A stretch of 64,000 bases of DNA from Fermentibacter sp964564435 (lineage in GTDB: Bacteria; Fermentibacterota; Fermentibacteria; Fermentibacterales; Fermentibacteraceae): the NCBI GenBank assembly GCA_964564435.1, contig CAZMAT010000006.1, forward strand, positions 1-64,000. The letters run 5' to 3'. Each line of letters begins with the position of its first letter. The stretch's first letter is position 1. The notes under the pieces are model-generated. The model worked only from the letters and a program-made list of their open reading frames with translations, was not told the DNA's origin and did no database searches. Positions 33,303 through 42,376 of the stretch are shown piece by piece. The position numbers and the translations under genes were made by a program.

Positions 33303-34495
33303 CCCGCCTCCGACCGTGACAGGGCCGCGAGCGCCCGGAACATCCAGGCCTGCGCCCAGCGGGTGTGGATCGTGCGCGAGGAATCGAAGCGGCTCCGTCT
33401 GACCAGGAAGCCCTTCCTGCGATCATCCCAGAGCAGGTCGACGGCCCTGCCCGCTATGGCTGCAGGGTCGACCTCGACGTCGAATCCTTCCCTTCCCGCC
33501 GCGAGCCAGGTGAGGATGCCCTGCGCGTATGTGTGCGGATCGACGGGATAGCTGCGCCCGGGATGGTAGAGGGCGGTGCCGTCACGTCCGAACAGCCCGG
33601 AGGCGTAGAAGCCGAGGCCCTTCCGGATCGCCCCGTCCCACGAGTCGGAGCCGAGGGACTCTTTCAGGAAGACCAGTGTCTCGATCACGAAGCCCGTGTG
33701 CAGGCCGTCCACCCAGCGCCAGTGGGGCGCCTCGCCGTAGGCCCATGAGCCGTCCGGCAACTGGCGCGAGGCCACGAAGCAGGCGGCAGACCGGGCTTCC
33801 AGGTCGAGCCCACCGTCCATTCCCGCGGTGTGCCCCCTCGCCAGGATCTTCGCTGCAAAGAGCGAGGCGTTGTAGACCCTCGACCCGTCCCTGGGTGAGT
33901 AGCTGAAGCAGACCCCGCCGTCGCACTCGTGCCGCTCGAGTGAGTTCAGGACGAAGCGCACGGCAGAGCAGAGGGCGGCCCCGTACGACTCCGAGCGGGC
34001 GTCCGAGAGCGCGTCGATGACGAAGCTGGTGCAGACCACGGTCGGGAAGCCTGCGGGCTGGTAGAAGGCCCGCCCCTGCCAGGGGAAGTCGTAGCCCCAC
34101 CCGGCATCGATACCCTCGGGGAATGCACCGGGCCGGCCGCCCTCGCCCGGCCGCGCGACCCGCGAGCCGTCGGGGCGCGATGCGGAGTCGAGCAGCCATG
34201 ATTCGAGCAGGGCCGCACTCGCGGGATCCTCGCCGGGCATGTCGGAGAGGCCCGACAGGAAGAGGGCGAGAGCCTTGGGATTCCTGCCGGGAGGTATTGC
34301 CAGCAGGCGCCTGGGGTCGAACGGGCAGCGCTTCACGGCCTGCGTCAGCGCGAGGCGGAACAGCCGCGATCTGTCCACAAGGGGGGCGAGCCGCCGGCTC
34401 GACAGGGCGTCGTAGGGGTCGGGACCGCTGAAGCCCCGCGCCCTCTCGCGGGCGAGGATGTCGAGCGCTATCCGCCGGGCCTCAGGCCCTGTCAT
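33299..34495 (-). CDS. Alpha/alpha-toroid protein of a polysaccharide locus
   Basis: 398 residues. Repeating helix pairs with 'GWGYDFPWQGRAFYQPAG', 'CFSYSPRDGSRVYNASLFAAKIL', 'DGSWAYGEAPHWRWVDGLHTGFVIETL' and 'PHTYAQGILTWL' suggest a six-hairpin or terpenoid-cyclase-like barrel, as in proteins sometimes misnamed delta-aminolevulinate dehydratase in exopolysaccharide clusters. Conserved Trp, Tyr, Asp and His would line a glycan groove. It could be a lyase, an epimerase partner or a glycan-binding protein. It lies between DUF354 and the two-domain oxidoreductase. Confidence 0.6.
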   Translation of the reverse strand: MTGPEARRIALDILARERARGFSGPDPYDALSSRRLAPLVDRSRLFRLALTQAVKRCPFDPRRLLAIPPGRNPKALALFLSGLSDMPGEDPASAALLESWLLDSASRPDGSRVARPGEGGRPGAFPEGIDAGWGYDFPWQGRAFYQPAGFPTVVCTSFVIDALSDARSESYGAALCSAVRFVLNSLERHECDGGVCFSYSPRDGSRVYNASLFAAKILARGHTAGMDGGLDLEARSAACFVASRQLPDGSWAYGEAPHWRWVDGLHTGFVIETLVFLKESLGSDSWDGAIRKGLGFYASGLFGRDGTALYHPGRSYPVDPHTYAQGILTWLAAGREGFDVEVDPAAIAGRAVDLLWDDRRKGFLVRRSRFDSSRTIHTRWAQAWMFRALAALSRSEAG

Positions 34496-36686
34496 GCATC
34501 CCGGCCGCCGACAGGAAGGCGCTCGTGTCTATCAGGGCGGTGCCGCCGCCTGCGGCGAGGCACTCCTCCGCCCTGATGCAGGCGAGGGTGGCTGCGGCCA
34601 CGGACCTGAAGTCGAGGGGCCGCTTCCCGGTGGAGACGGAGCCGAGGAAGGCTTCGACCTCCTCCTCGTGGCCCTTGCCGCGGCACTTCACCGTTCGCCT
34701 GCCCGAAGGGCCGTAGAGGTCCACCCGGCCGAAGTTGTCGATGACGGCGGTCCTGCCGCCCGCCGAGGCCTCGATCCTCTCCTTGGGCAGCCTCTTCGAG
34801 GCGTCCGCGACATACGAGATCGTGCCCACCGAACCGAGGGCAAAGTCGAGGAGCAGGACGGAGTTGTCGCGCGAGGGCACCGCCGCGTCGTCGCGCCTGA
34901 GCGAGGTGGCGGCCACCCTGACCGGCTCGCCTCCGCACAGGAACTGCAGGAGGTCGACGAAGTGGCAGGCTTCGCCGAGTATCCGGCCCCCTCCCTGTGC
35001 GGGGTCCTGCGTCCAGTGGTCGAGCGGGATCCTGCCCGCGGCCACCGAGTAGTTCATCACCATCGGCTGCCCGGTCTCGCGCAGGAAGTCGCGGGCTGTG
35101 ACGGCCGCGCGGGAGAAGCGCCTGTTGAAGCCGACCATCAGGATGGGCGGTTCGGGCGAGCGAAGGTACTCGTCCCTGATCGCCTCGAGCTCCTGGATCG
35201 TCAGGCAGAGCGGCTTCTCGACGAAGACGTGCTTTCCGGCAGCCAGCGCAGCGAGCGTCTCCGGCCCGTGCCTGTCGTGCCTCGTGGCAATGAAGACCGC
35301 GTCGGTGGCGGGGTCGGAGAAGACCTCCTCCGGTGTTCCAACGGCCCTGGCGAAGCCGAACCGCCTGCCGGCATCCGCTGCAGTGAGGCCGGTCCTGGTG
35401 CAGATCGCCTCCGGCCGGGCACCCCTGTTCCTCGCGACGCCCGGCAGCAGGAAGGTCTGCGCGAAGGAGCCCGTGCCGATGAACGACACCCCTGTCCCGC
35501 CGCCTTCGGTCTTCCGCCTGCCATCGAGGATGACCGGTGAGCCCTGGCGGCCCTTCGCACCGGCTGGGTATTCGAGCAGGATGCCGCAGAAGTGCTCTGA
35601 TGCGTCGGCGATCATGGCGTAGGCGGACGGGGCGTCCTCGAGCCGGAACCTGTGCGTGACGAGGGACGAAGGCTTTACGGAACCGGATGCGACCGCATCG
35701 AGGAAGGCCTCCATGTTCCGCCCCTCGGTCCATCTGACATAGGCGGGTGGGTAGTCCATCCCGCCCTCCTCGTACGAGGGATCGTAGCGCCCGGGGCCAT
35801 AGGAGCAGGAGACGGTGAAGGATATCTCCTTGCGGTAGTAGTCCTCCCGCGGGATGTCCATCCCCACGGCGCCCACCACAACGACCCTGCCCTTCCTGCG
35901 GCATGCGGCGCCAGCAAGCGCTACCGGTCCGTCGCTCTCGGTGCCGGCGCAGATCAAAACGAGGTCGACGCCCCGGCCCCTGGAGAATGCTTCGACGGCC
36001 GGCATCACGGCGTCCGACCCGGAGTCGGCGGCCTCGTCGGCGCTGCCTGTCGAAAGGGCGAGCGCGACGGCCGAAGGGTCTATGTCGACCCCCATCACCC
36101 TGCATCCAGCCGCCTTCAGGAGCTGGCAGGCGAGCTGGCCGATGATCCCGAGGCCTATCACGAGGGCGCATTCCCCCTGGGTGGGCGAGGCGAGCCGCAC
36201 TCCCTGCAGCGCGATGGAGCCGAGGGTGGTGAACGCGGCGTCTTCGAGGGAGACCGATGCGGGAACACGTGCCGCAAGGTTGACGGGAATCACGACATTG
36301 TCGGCGTGATTCGCGTATCCGCCGCCCGCACAGGCCACGCTGTCGCCCGGGGCGAGGCCGCCGCAGTCGCCGCATGTCTCCGTGACGCGGCCAGAGAGGC
36401 TGTATCCCAGGGGCTGCGCCCCCTCGAGCTTCGACCTGACCTTCCGGATCGTGTTCGCGAGGCCCAGGGTGCGCACCATGCCCAGGGCCTGCCTGGCCTG
36501 CTCGGGCCTCGCGCGGGCCTTCTCGAGAAGCGACATGCGGCCGGCCCTTATCTTCCCGCCCTCGGTGCCCGGGCTCACCGCGGAGAACGACGTCGCGACC
36601 CTGACGAACCCCGGCAGGAGCATGGGGTCCGGAGCCTCGACGACCTCGACCGAGCCGTCGCTAAGCCTTTGTCCCAGTATCCTCAG
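34482..36686 (-). CDS. Bi-domain oxidoreductase: MDR alcohol dehydrogenase-like plus GFO/IDH/MocA
   Basis: About 734 residues. The N-terminal half is a medium-chain dehydrogenase ('SAVSPGTEGGKIRAGRM', 'PLGYSLSGRV', and a Rossmann motif 'ALVIGLGIIGQLACQLLKAAGC'). The C-terminal half starts near residue 380 with 'VSFIGTGSFAQTFLLPGV' and has 'GKHVFVEKPLCLT' and 'GEACHFVDLLQFL' of GFO/IDH/MocA enzymes. Such fusions occur in glycan loci and probably oxidise and re-reduce a sugar within one protein. The start is CTG 36686, with GGAGG six bases upstream; ATG 36623 would lose 21 residues including the first strand. The start lies inside the 3' end of the zinc-ribbon gene. Confidence 0.85.
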   Translation of the reverse strand: MRILGQRLSDGSVEVVEAPDPMLLPGFVRVATSFSAVSPGTEGGKIRAGRMSLLEKARARPEQARQALGMVRTLGLANTIRKVRSKLEGAQPLGYSLSGRVTETCGDCGGLAPGDSVACAGGGYANHADNVVIPVNLAARVPASVSLEDAAFTTLGSIALQGVRLASPTQGECALVIGLGIIGQLACQLLKAAGCRVMGVDIDPSAVALALSTGSADEAADSGSDAVMPAVEAFSRGRGVDLVLICAGTESDGPVALAGAACRRKGRVVVVGAVGMDIPREDYYRKEISFTVSCSYGPGRYDPSYEEGGMDYPPAYVRWTEGRNMEAFLDAVASGSVKPSSLVTHRFRLEDAPSAYAMIADASEHFCGILLEYPAGAKGRQGSPVILDGRRKTEGGGTGVSFIGTGSFAQTFLLPGVARNRGARPEAICTRTGLTAADAGRRFGFARAVGTPEEVFSDPATDAVFIATRHDRHGPETLAALAAGKHVFVEKPLCLTIQELEAIRDEYLRSPEPPILMVGFNRRFSRAAVTARDFLRETGQPMVMNYSVAAGRIPLDHWTQDPAQGGGRILGEACHFVDLLQFLCGGEPVRVAATSLRRDDAAVPSRDNSVLLLDFALGSVGTISYVADASKRLPKERIEASAGGRTAVIDNFGRVDLYGPSGRRTVKCRGKGHEEEVEAFLGSVSTGKRPLDFRSVAAATLACIRAEECLAAGGGTALIDTSAFLSAAGMHDRA

Positions 36687-37314
36687 TTGGGGCCTCCCCG
36701 CCGTCCCTGTGCTTCCTCTTCCTGTGCCGCCGCCTCTTGTCGCGGATCGCGACGATGAAGCCGGCGAGGCCGCCCAGGAACGCCAGCACCGTGGTCTTGA
36801 AGTTGTTGAGGATCAGGTCCCTGGTCCAGCGGAAGACAGCCGAGACAGCCTCCGAGATGAGGTGCCACACCGTCCTCGCCGCCCTGATGAAGGGATCGAG
36901 CCAGTACATGATCGATGTCAGGCTGTAGCCCTGCTCGTTGGCGGGCCCGGAGTGGGATGCGAGCGCCTTGACGATCGCACCCAGGAGGATGCCGCCCGTC
37001 ACCCCCGCCGCGACGTAGAACAGCATGTGCCGGTGCCTGTTGAGCCAGTCGAGCGTGGCGGGGGAGGTGCTGACGCGCGAGATGCCGCTCCTGTGGGAGC
37101 TCCGCCTGCGCCTGGCGCCGCACTCGGGACATCTGTGCCTGGCCTTGCTGAAGACCTGCCCGCAGCTCCTGCAGCGGTAGAACTGGTCGGCCCCGCAGGT
37201 GCCGCACCACTCGCTGCTGTGCTTGAGAAGACTCTTGCACCTGTAGCAGTACCTGGCATCCGGGCCCTGTTCGGACCCGTCCAGCCGCTCCGGGGCGACT
37301 CTCTCCTCCGCCAT
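36661..37314 (-). CDS. Double zinc-ribbon membrane protein
   Basis: 217 residues. Two zinc-ribbon motifs lie near the N-terminus (CYRCKSLL ... CGTCG and CRSCGQVF ... CPECG), then two hydrophobic segments ('LFYVAAGVTGGILLGAIV' and 'TTVLAFLGGLAGFIVAI') with a 50-residue loop, and a very basic C-terminus. No enzymatic domain is recognised. ATG 37314 has GGAGG only three bases upstream; GTG 37380 would add 22 residues. Its 3' end carries the ribosome site and CTG start of the bi-domain oxidoreductase, so the two are linked. Confidence 0.6.
   Translation of the reverse strand: MAEERVAPERLDGSEQGPDARYCYRCKSLLKHSSEWCGTCGADQFYRCRSCGQVFSKARHRCPECGARRRRSSHRSGISRVSTSPATLDWLNRHRHMLFYVAAGVTGGILLGAIVKALASHSGPANEQGYSLTSIMYWLDPFIRAARTVWHLISEAVSAVFRWTRDLILNNFKTTVLAFLGGLAGFIVAIRDKRRRHRKRKHRDGGEAPTEDTGTKA
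36693..36697 (-). promoter_or_regulatory. Shine-Dalgarno site for CTG start at 36686
   Basis: Minus-strand GGAGG, six bases before CTG 36686, embedded in the last codons of the upstream gene. Confidence 0.6.
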
Positions 37315-37462
37315 CGGCCTCCAATGCCCGAGATGACAGATATCGAGCTCGGGTTCACCGTCTGCGGAACCCTCCGGCACATGATCGGCAGAGGACTATA
37401 AGCAAGCGCCGCGGCCGGGGGAGAGGACGGCCGGAAACCTCTCCCCCCGGACCGTGCGAGGG

Positions 37463-37468
37463 TATAGT
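37463..37468 (+). promoter_or_regulatory. Candidate -10 element upstream of the SpoIIE phosphatase gene
   Basis: TATAGT 31 bases before ATG 37499; no convincing -35. Confidence 0.25.
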
Positions 37469-37498
37469 TGATCCCGGGGAAGGAGGGCCCTCGAGTCC

Positions 37499-40126
37499 AT
37501 GAACACCGCCGTGCGGGTCCTGACCGTTCTCTTCACGCTGTATGCCGGGCTCTACCTGGTACAGGAGTTCACGAAGGTCGACGTGATGTGCCGGATCGGC
37601 GACATCTGGAGCCTCCTCGACCTCGATGACGAAGGTCCGGGGATCTTCACGTCCGTGGACCCCGAGGACTTCCCGGAAGGACCCGTGCCCGAGCCCGGCG
37701 ACTCCCTGCTCTCGGTGGACGGCCTCACGGCCACGGTTTCGAACTATTTCACCGTGTTCTCGACCGATACACCGGCGGGCCGCGAGGTCGGGATCGTCTA
37801 CAGGGAGCCGTCGAGGATCAGCATGGACAGCACGCTCTCCTCCTCAATGGCCGCGCTCCTCGCGACGCCGATCGATGCCGCGCTCGGAACCGGGATCGCG
37901 GACTCGGTCAGCGAGGGTGAAGGCTGGATGGTGATAGCGCCGCCTCCCGTGTCGACCACCGTCGTGACGCGTTCCATCCCGCCCGTCTACAAGGTGCAGA
38001 TCATCCTGCTCTTCATCGCGAGGGTGCTGATCACGGCCGGATTCCTCTACACGGCCGCATACACCCTGGCCAGGCGGCCGGGGAACCCGGCAGCGAGGGT
38101 GATGGCCCTGTTCTGCCTGGCGATAACGTCCCTGATGGTCTTCTCCACCCAGATAATCCCCATGGCCTACGCCACATTCAGGCTTCCCTTCCAGGACGGG
38201 CTCCTGACAGCCACGCGGATCCTGGGGGCTTTCTCCGCCTCGTTCTGGCTCCATCTCCACATGCTGTTCCCCTTCGAGAGGGAGAGGTTCACGAAGCACA
38301 GGAAGGTCGCCCTGGCAGCGATCTACATACCCATCGCGGCGCTCGTCGCATTCAACTTCTTCATCGACGGGCAGGAGATCAACATCGTTGCCGTACCGGT
38401 CCTGACTTGCTACTTCGCCGGCGGGTTCGCGATGCTCCGCAGGGCGATGTCGAAGTCCGCCGGGATGCTCGAGAGGCGCGAGGCCCGGATGGTGATGTGG
38501 GGGGCCGCTCCCGGCTTCATCGTGTTCATGCTGATCGCCTGGATCCAGCTCCTGTTCGCGCGCGAGATGGCGACCCTGTCGTACACGGGCCGCCTCCTCA
38601 TCGCCAACATCCAGTTCCTCTCGATCCTGCCGGCCCCGCTGAGCATCGCCAGGGCGATGGGCAGGTTCAGGCTCCACGACGCCGAGACGAAGTACCGGAA
38701 GGGCACCCTCTTCCTGATCGTGAACGTGTTCCTGCTCGCCTTCATAGTGGTCTTCGCCTACGGTGCAGGGAGGGCGCTGTCCTCGGCTGCCGGGATAGGG
38801 GGGACGACGCCGGTCCTCCTCATCTCGCTCAGTCTCGCTGTCGGGTTCGCACCCGTGCAGAGGATCATCAGGAACGACCTGGAGAACAGGTTCTTCCCCG
38901 AGAGGCGCCGTCTGAGGGCTCTTCTGAGCGGGTTCCTGCAGGAGATCCGGGGCATAGGAGACCGGGGGGAGTTCTGGTCTCTGCTGGCCAGAAGGCTCAC
39001 GGAGGGGCTCGACGCCGAGCCGGTGATCCCGGTGACGAAGGCCGGCGCCTCGTCCACGGCGCTCACCGACGGGAGCGGAGCCCCCGCGCCGTTCGACACC
39101 GAGGACATGTTCGTGCAGAGGCTCTGCTCCGAGGGGAGGCCGCTGCTGCTGGACGAGCTGCAGGCTTCCGGCAGGATCCCTCTCGATCCCGCCCAGACGG
39201 ACTGGTTCGAGGCGAGGAGGATCGCACTCCTCCTGCCCCTGCCCTCCCGCGACGGCAGCATCGGCTTCGTGGCTGCCGGGAGGAAGCGCTCCGGTGAGGA
39301 CTACAGGGCTTTCGAGCTGGAGACGCTGGGCTCGCTGTCCGGCCAGATGGCGATCGCCGCAGAGAACATCGAGCTGATGGAGGAGAAGGTGGAGAAGGAG
39401 AAGCTCGAGGAGCAGCTCTCCATCGCTAGGTCCATCCAGAAGGGTCTCCTCCCGGGGGAGATACCCGACACCCCGGGGCTCTCCGTGTCGGCCTCCATCC
39501 AGTTCTGCCTGGAAGTCGCCGGTGACTACTACGACGTGATCCCGATGTCGGGCGGGCGCACTCTGCTCGCCCTGGGCGACGCTACCGGCAAGGGGGTCGG
39601 GCCGGCCCTGCTCATGGCGAACCTCCAGGCCACTCTCAGGTCCATCTCCGACGTCGGCATCCCGCTCGAGGAGATGGTCGCGCGGGCCAACAGGATGGTC
39701 CATGCCAACACCTCCCCCGAGTATTTCATCACGATGTTCGCGGCGGTGTTCGATCCCTGCACGTCGACCCTCGAGTGGGTGAACGCAGGTCACAACCCTC
39801 CCGTCCTGCTCGGGGCCGGAGGAGGCATATTCGAGCTCTCGGAGGGCGGTCTGCTGCTCGGGGTGTCACGGGATGCGGGGTACAGGAGCGGAACCGTGCG
39901 CATGGAGCACGGCGACCTCCTTGTGATGTACTCCGACGGGCTCACCGAGGCGATGGACGCCTCCGGCGAGGAGTACGGCCCGGAGCGCCTGGCCGGGGCC
40001 GCGAGGAGCGCCGCCGGGCTCGAAACTTGCATGGTCGTGAGGGAGATCGTCTCCGATGTGCGCCGCTTCCACGGGAGCGACTCCTTCCGCGACGATTTCA
40101 CGATAATGGTCGCAAGGAGGCTCTGA
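37499..40126 (+). CDS. Membrane PP2C/SpoIIE (RsbU-like) phosphatase with GAF-like domain
   Basis: 875 residues. One N-terminal helix is followed by a PDZ-like extracytoplasmic segment ('PEPGDSLLSVDGL', about residues 62-75), then about eight helices (residues 160-450), a GAF-like region (about 480-620), a short coiled coil ('ENIELMEEKVEKEKLEEQLSIA') and a C-terminal SpoIIE domain with metal-binding aspartates in 'EVAGDYYDVI', 'LGDATGKGVGPALLM' and 'YSDGLTEAMD'. RsbU-type enzymes dephosphorylate anti-sigma-factor antagonists. No partner switch genes were seen nearby, so the target is unknown. AAGGAGGG lies 11 bases before ATG. Confidence 0.85.
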   Translation: MNTAVRVLTVLFTLYAGLYLVQEFTKVDVMCRIGDIWSLLDLDDEGPGIFTSVDPEDFPEGPVPEPGDSLLSVDGLTATVSNYFTVFSTDTPAGREVGIVYREPSRISMDSTLSSSMAALLATPIDAALGTGIADSVSEGEGWMVIAPPPVSTTVVTRSIPPVYKVQIILLFIARVLITAGFLYTAAYTLARRPGNPAARVMALFCLAITSLMVFSTQIIPMAYATFRLPFQDGLLTATRILGAFSASFWLHLHMLFPFERERFTKHRKVALAAIYIPIAALVAFNFFIDGQEINIVAVPVLTCYFAGGFAMLRRAMSKSAGMLERREARMVMWGAAPGFIVFMLIAWIQLLFAREMATLSYTGRLLIANIQFLSILPAPLSIARAMGRFRLHDAETKYRKGTLFLIVNVFLLAFIVVFAYGAGRALSSAAGIGGTTPVLLISLSLAVGFAPVQRIIRNDLENRFFPERRRLRALLSGFLQEIRGIGDRGEFWSLLARRLTEGLDAEPVIPVTKAGASSTALTDGSGAPAPFDTEDMFVQRLCSEGRPLLLDELQASGRIPLDPAQTDWFEARRIALLLPLPSRDGSIGFVAAGRKRSGEDYRAFELETLGSLSGQMAIAAENIELMEEKVEKEKLEEQLSIARSIQKGLLPGEIPDTPGLSVSASIQFCLEVAGDYYDVIPMSGGRTLLALGDATGKGVGPALLMANLQATLRSISDVGIPLEEMVARANRMVHANTSPEYFITMFAAVFDPCTSTLEWVNAGHNPPVLLGAGGGIFELSEGGLLLGVSRDAGYRSGTVRMEHGDLLVMYSDGLTEAMDASGEEYGPERLAGAARSAAGLETCMVVREIVSDVRRFHGSDSFRDDFTIMVARRL

Positions 40127-40163
40127 AGCCTCGGAGCGGTTCTTCGCGGAAGGGGAGATCCCC

Positions 40164-41162
40164 ATGAAGAAGGCCCTGTTGACGGGCATCACCGGCCAGG
40201 ACGGCTCGTACCTCTGCGAGCTCCTGCTCGAGAAGGGATACGAGGTCCACGGCATCGTCCGGAGGTCGTCCAGCTTCAACCGGAGCAGGATAGAGCACCT
40301 CATACAGGACGGCGATACCTACGGGTCGAGGCTCTTCCTGCACTACGGCGACATGACTGATTCCAGCGCGCTCAACAGGATCCTCGAGAAGTGCGGGCCC
40401 GACGAGATCTACAACCTCGCGGCGCAGAGCCACGTGAGGATCTCCTTCGACATGCCCGAGTACACCGGCGACGTCGACGGCCTGGGTGTCGCGAGGCTCC
40501 TGGACGCGGTGAGGGAGGTGGGCCTGGCGAGGGAATGCAGGTTCTACCAGGCCTCCACCAGCGAGATGTTCGGATCGACGCCCCCCCCTCAGAGCGAACT
40601 ATCCCCGTTCAGCCCCCGGAGCCCCTACGCCGCCGCCAAGCTGTATGCGCACTGGATGGTGGTGAACGCCAGGGAGGGGTACGGCCTTCACGCCTCGAGC
40701 GGCATCCTCTTCAACCACGAGTCGCCCAGGCGGGGGGAGAACTTCGTCACCAGGAAGATCGCCCTTGCCGCCGCCAGGATATCGAAGGGTCTGCAGAAGA
40801 GGCTGGTGCTGGGCAACCTGGACGCCGGGCGCGACTGGGGGCATGCCAGGGATTATGTTGAAGCCATGTATCTGATGCTCCAGCAGCCCTCGGGGGACGA
40901 CTTCGTGATCGCCACCGGCAGGATGCACACCGTCAGGGAGTTCGCCGGGCTGGCCTTCGGCCGCCTCGGCCTGGATTACCGTGATTTCGTGGACACCGAT
41001 CCGTCATACCTGAGACCCACCGAGGTGGACGCCCTGCGCGGCGACCCCTCCAAGGCGGAGAGGGTTCTGGGCTGGAGGCCCGCAACGACTTTCGAGGATC
41101 TGGTGAACGAGATGGTGGATCACGAGGTCGGGAGCCTGGAGATGGGGAGCGCGGCGAGGTGA
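40164..41162 (+). CDS. gmd: GDP-mannose 4,6-dehydratase
   Basis: 332 residues with all Gmd hallmarks: 'ALLTGITGQDGSYLCELLLEKGYEVHG', 'RRSSSFNRSRIEHL', 'YNLAAQSHVRISFDMPEYT', 'QASTSEMFG', the catalytic 'YAAAKLYAHWM', 'FNHESPRRGENFVTRKI' and 'RPTEVDALRGDPSKA'. It makes GDP-4-keto-6-deoxy-D-mannose, precursor of GDP-L-fucose, GDP-D-rhamnose or GDP-perosamine. The follow-on enzyme is not in this window. It is joined to larC by GTGA. Confidence 0.93.
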   Translation: MKKALLTGITGQDGSYLCELLLEKGYEVHGIVRRSSSFNRSRIEHLIQDGDTYGSRLFLHYGDMTDSSALNRILEKCGPDEIYNLAAQSHVRISFDMPEYTGDVDGLGVARLLDAVREVGLARECRFYQASTSEMFGSTPPPQSELSPFSPRSPYAAAKLYAHWMVVNAREGYGLHASSGILFNHESPRRGENFVTRKIALAAARISKGLQKRLVLGNLDAGRDWGHARDYVEAMYLMLQQPSGDDFVIATGRMHTVREFAGLAFGRLGLDYRDFVDTDPSYLRPTEVDALRGDPSKAERVLGWRPATTFEDLVNEMVDHEVGSLEMGSAAR

Positions 41163-42376
41163 GGATCGCAGCCATCGAGGCCTGGAGCGGCGCGGCCGGG
41201 GACATGTTCCTCGGAGCGCTGGCAGGGGCCGGCCTGGACATGGCGGGGCTGGAGGCCGAGATCAGGAAGGTCGTGCCCGAAGGCTGGGCCATGTCCGTTT
41301 CCCGGGTCAGGAGGGCCGGACAGAGCGGCACGCGGGTCTCGATCGAAACCGGCGCTCCGGCGGGCGGCACCGGCGTTCACAGGCCCCTCGCCGAGATACT
41401 GCGCATGATCGACGCGGCGGGGCTCTCCGCCTACGCCTCGGCACTCTGCAGGGGGGCTTTCGAAACCCTCGCGGCAGCCGAAGCGAAGGTGCACGGCTGC
41501 GCGGTCACGGACGTGCATTTCCACGAACTCGGCGCGATCGACTCGATCGTGGACATCGTGGGCACGATGATCGGCTACGACATGCTGGGCATCACGGAGA
41601 CCTGGTGCCCCGGTGTCTGCACGGGCTGGGGAACGGTCAACTGCGCCCACGGCGAACTGCCCGTGCCCGCTCCGGTGACGGCGGTCCTCCTCGAGGGGAT
41701 ACCGGTCGTCTCGGGTGCAGTGAAGGCCGAGATGGCCACTCCGACCGGCGCTGTCCTGCTCACCACGCTGGTGGACCACTGGACCCCGCCTCCGCCGGCC
41801 ATCTGGGACTGCACGGGCCTGGGTGCCGGCGCGTCGGACCACCCGTCTCCCAACCTGCTCAGGATTAGGCTCGGGACGCCAGGCGTCCCCTGCTGCCCGC
41901 GCATGGACGAGGCGGTGGAACTCGTCACCCTGCTCGACGACATGGACCCGAGGCTGTTCCCGAGGCTCCAGGAGGCGGTGATGGCCGCGGGTGCGGCGGA
42001 TTGTTACGCGGCGCACTGCACCGGCCGCAAGGGGAGGCCGGCCGTCGAGATCACCGTCGTGTGCAGGGCCGAAGCCCTCGAGTCGTCCATCGACGCCCTC
42101 CTCCGCAACTCCACCACGCTGGGAGTGAGGATCAGATCAGCCGGGTTCCGCACCCTCGACAGGAGCTTCATCGAGGTGTCCACCCCCTGGGGCACGGCGC
42201 GCCTCCGGGCCGGAGTCGCGGGGCGGCGCTACGTCAACGTCAACCCTGACTTCTCGGACTGCGAGGTTCTCGCCAGGAGGGCAGGCCTGCCCGTGAGGGT
42301 GGTACTGGACAGGCTCAAGACGATGGCCTCCGAGCTGGAGGGCAGAGAAGGCGGCGGCGATGCCGGAGATCCCTGA
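41159..42376 (+). CDS. larC: Nickel-pincer cofactor biosynthesis protein LarC
   Basis: 405 residues. 'EAWSGAAGDMFLGALAGAGL' at the start and 'DVHFHELGAIDSIVDIVGTMIG' are diagnostic, as are 'GHGEL'-like 'NCAHGELPVPAPVTAVLL' and 'ATPTGAVLL'. LarC is the CTP-dependent nickel insertase completing the NPN cofactor. Here it is a single frame, whereas in Lactiplantibacillus larC is split by a programmed frameshift. LarB lies three genes downstream; LarE and LarA are not in the window. GTG start overlapping the gmd stop. Confidence 0.9.
   Translation: MRIAAIEAWSGAAGDMFLGALAGAGLDMAGLEAEIRKVVPEGWAMSVSRVRRAGQSGTRVSIETGAPAGGTGVHRPLAEILRMIDAAGLSAYASALCRGAFETLAAAEAKVHGCAVTDVHFHELGAIDSIVDIVGTMIGYDMLGITETWCPGVCTGWGTVNCAHGELPVPAPVTAVLLEGIPVVSGAVKAEMATPTGAVLLTTLVDHWTPPPPAIWDCTGLGAGASDHPSPNLLRIRLGTPGVPCCPRMDEAVELVTLLDDMDPRLFPRLQEAVMAAGAADCYAAHCTGRKGRPAVEITVVCRAEALESSIDALLRNSTTLGVRIRSAGFRTLDRSFIEVSTPWGTARLRAGVAGRRYVNVNPDFSDCEVLARRAGLPVRVVLDRLKTMASELEGREGGGDAGDP

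Noticed and set aside
37844..39793. Long minus-strand open frame antisense to the SpoIIE phosphatase gene
   Set aside because: His/Arg/Gln-rich shadow sequence with no domain; the plus-strand gene is fully supported.
41159..42376. Possible programmed frameshift in larC
   Set aside because: The gene is one continuous frame with all LarC motifs, so no frameshift is needed.
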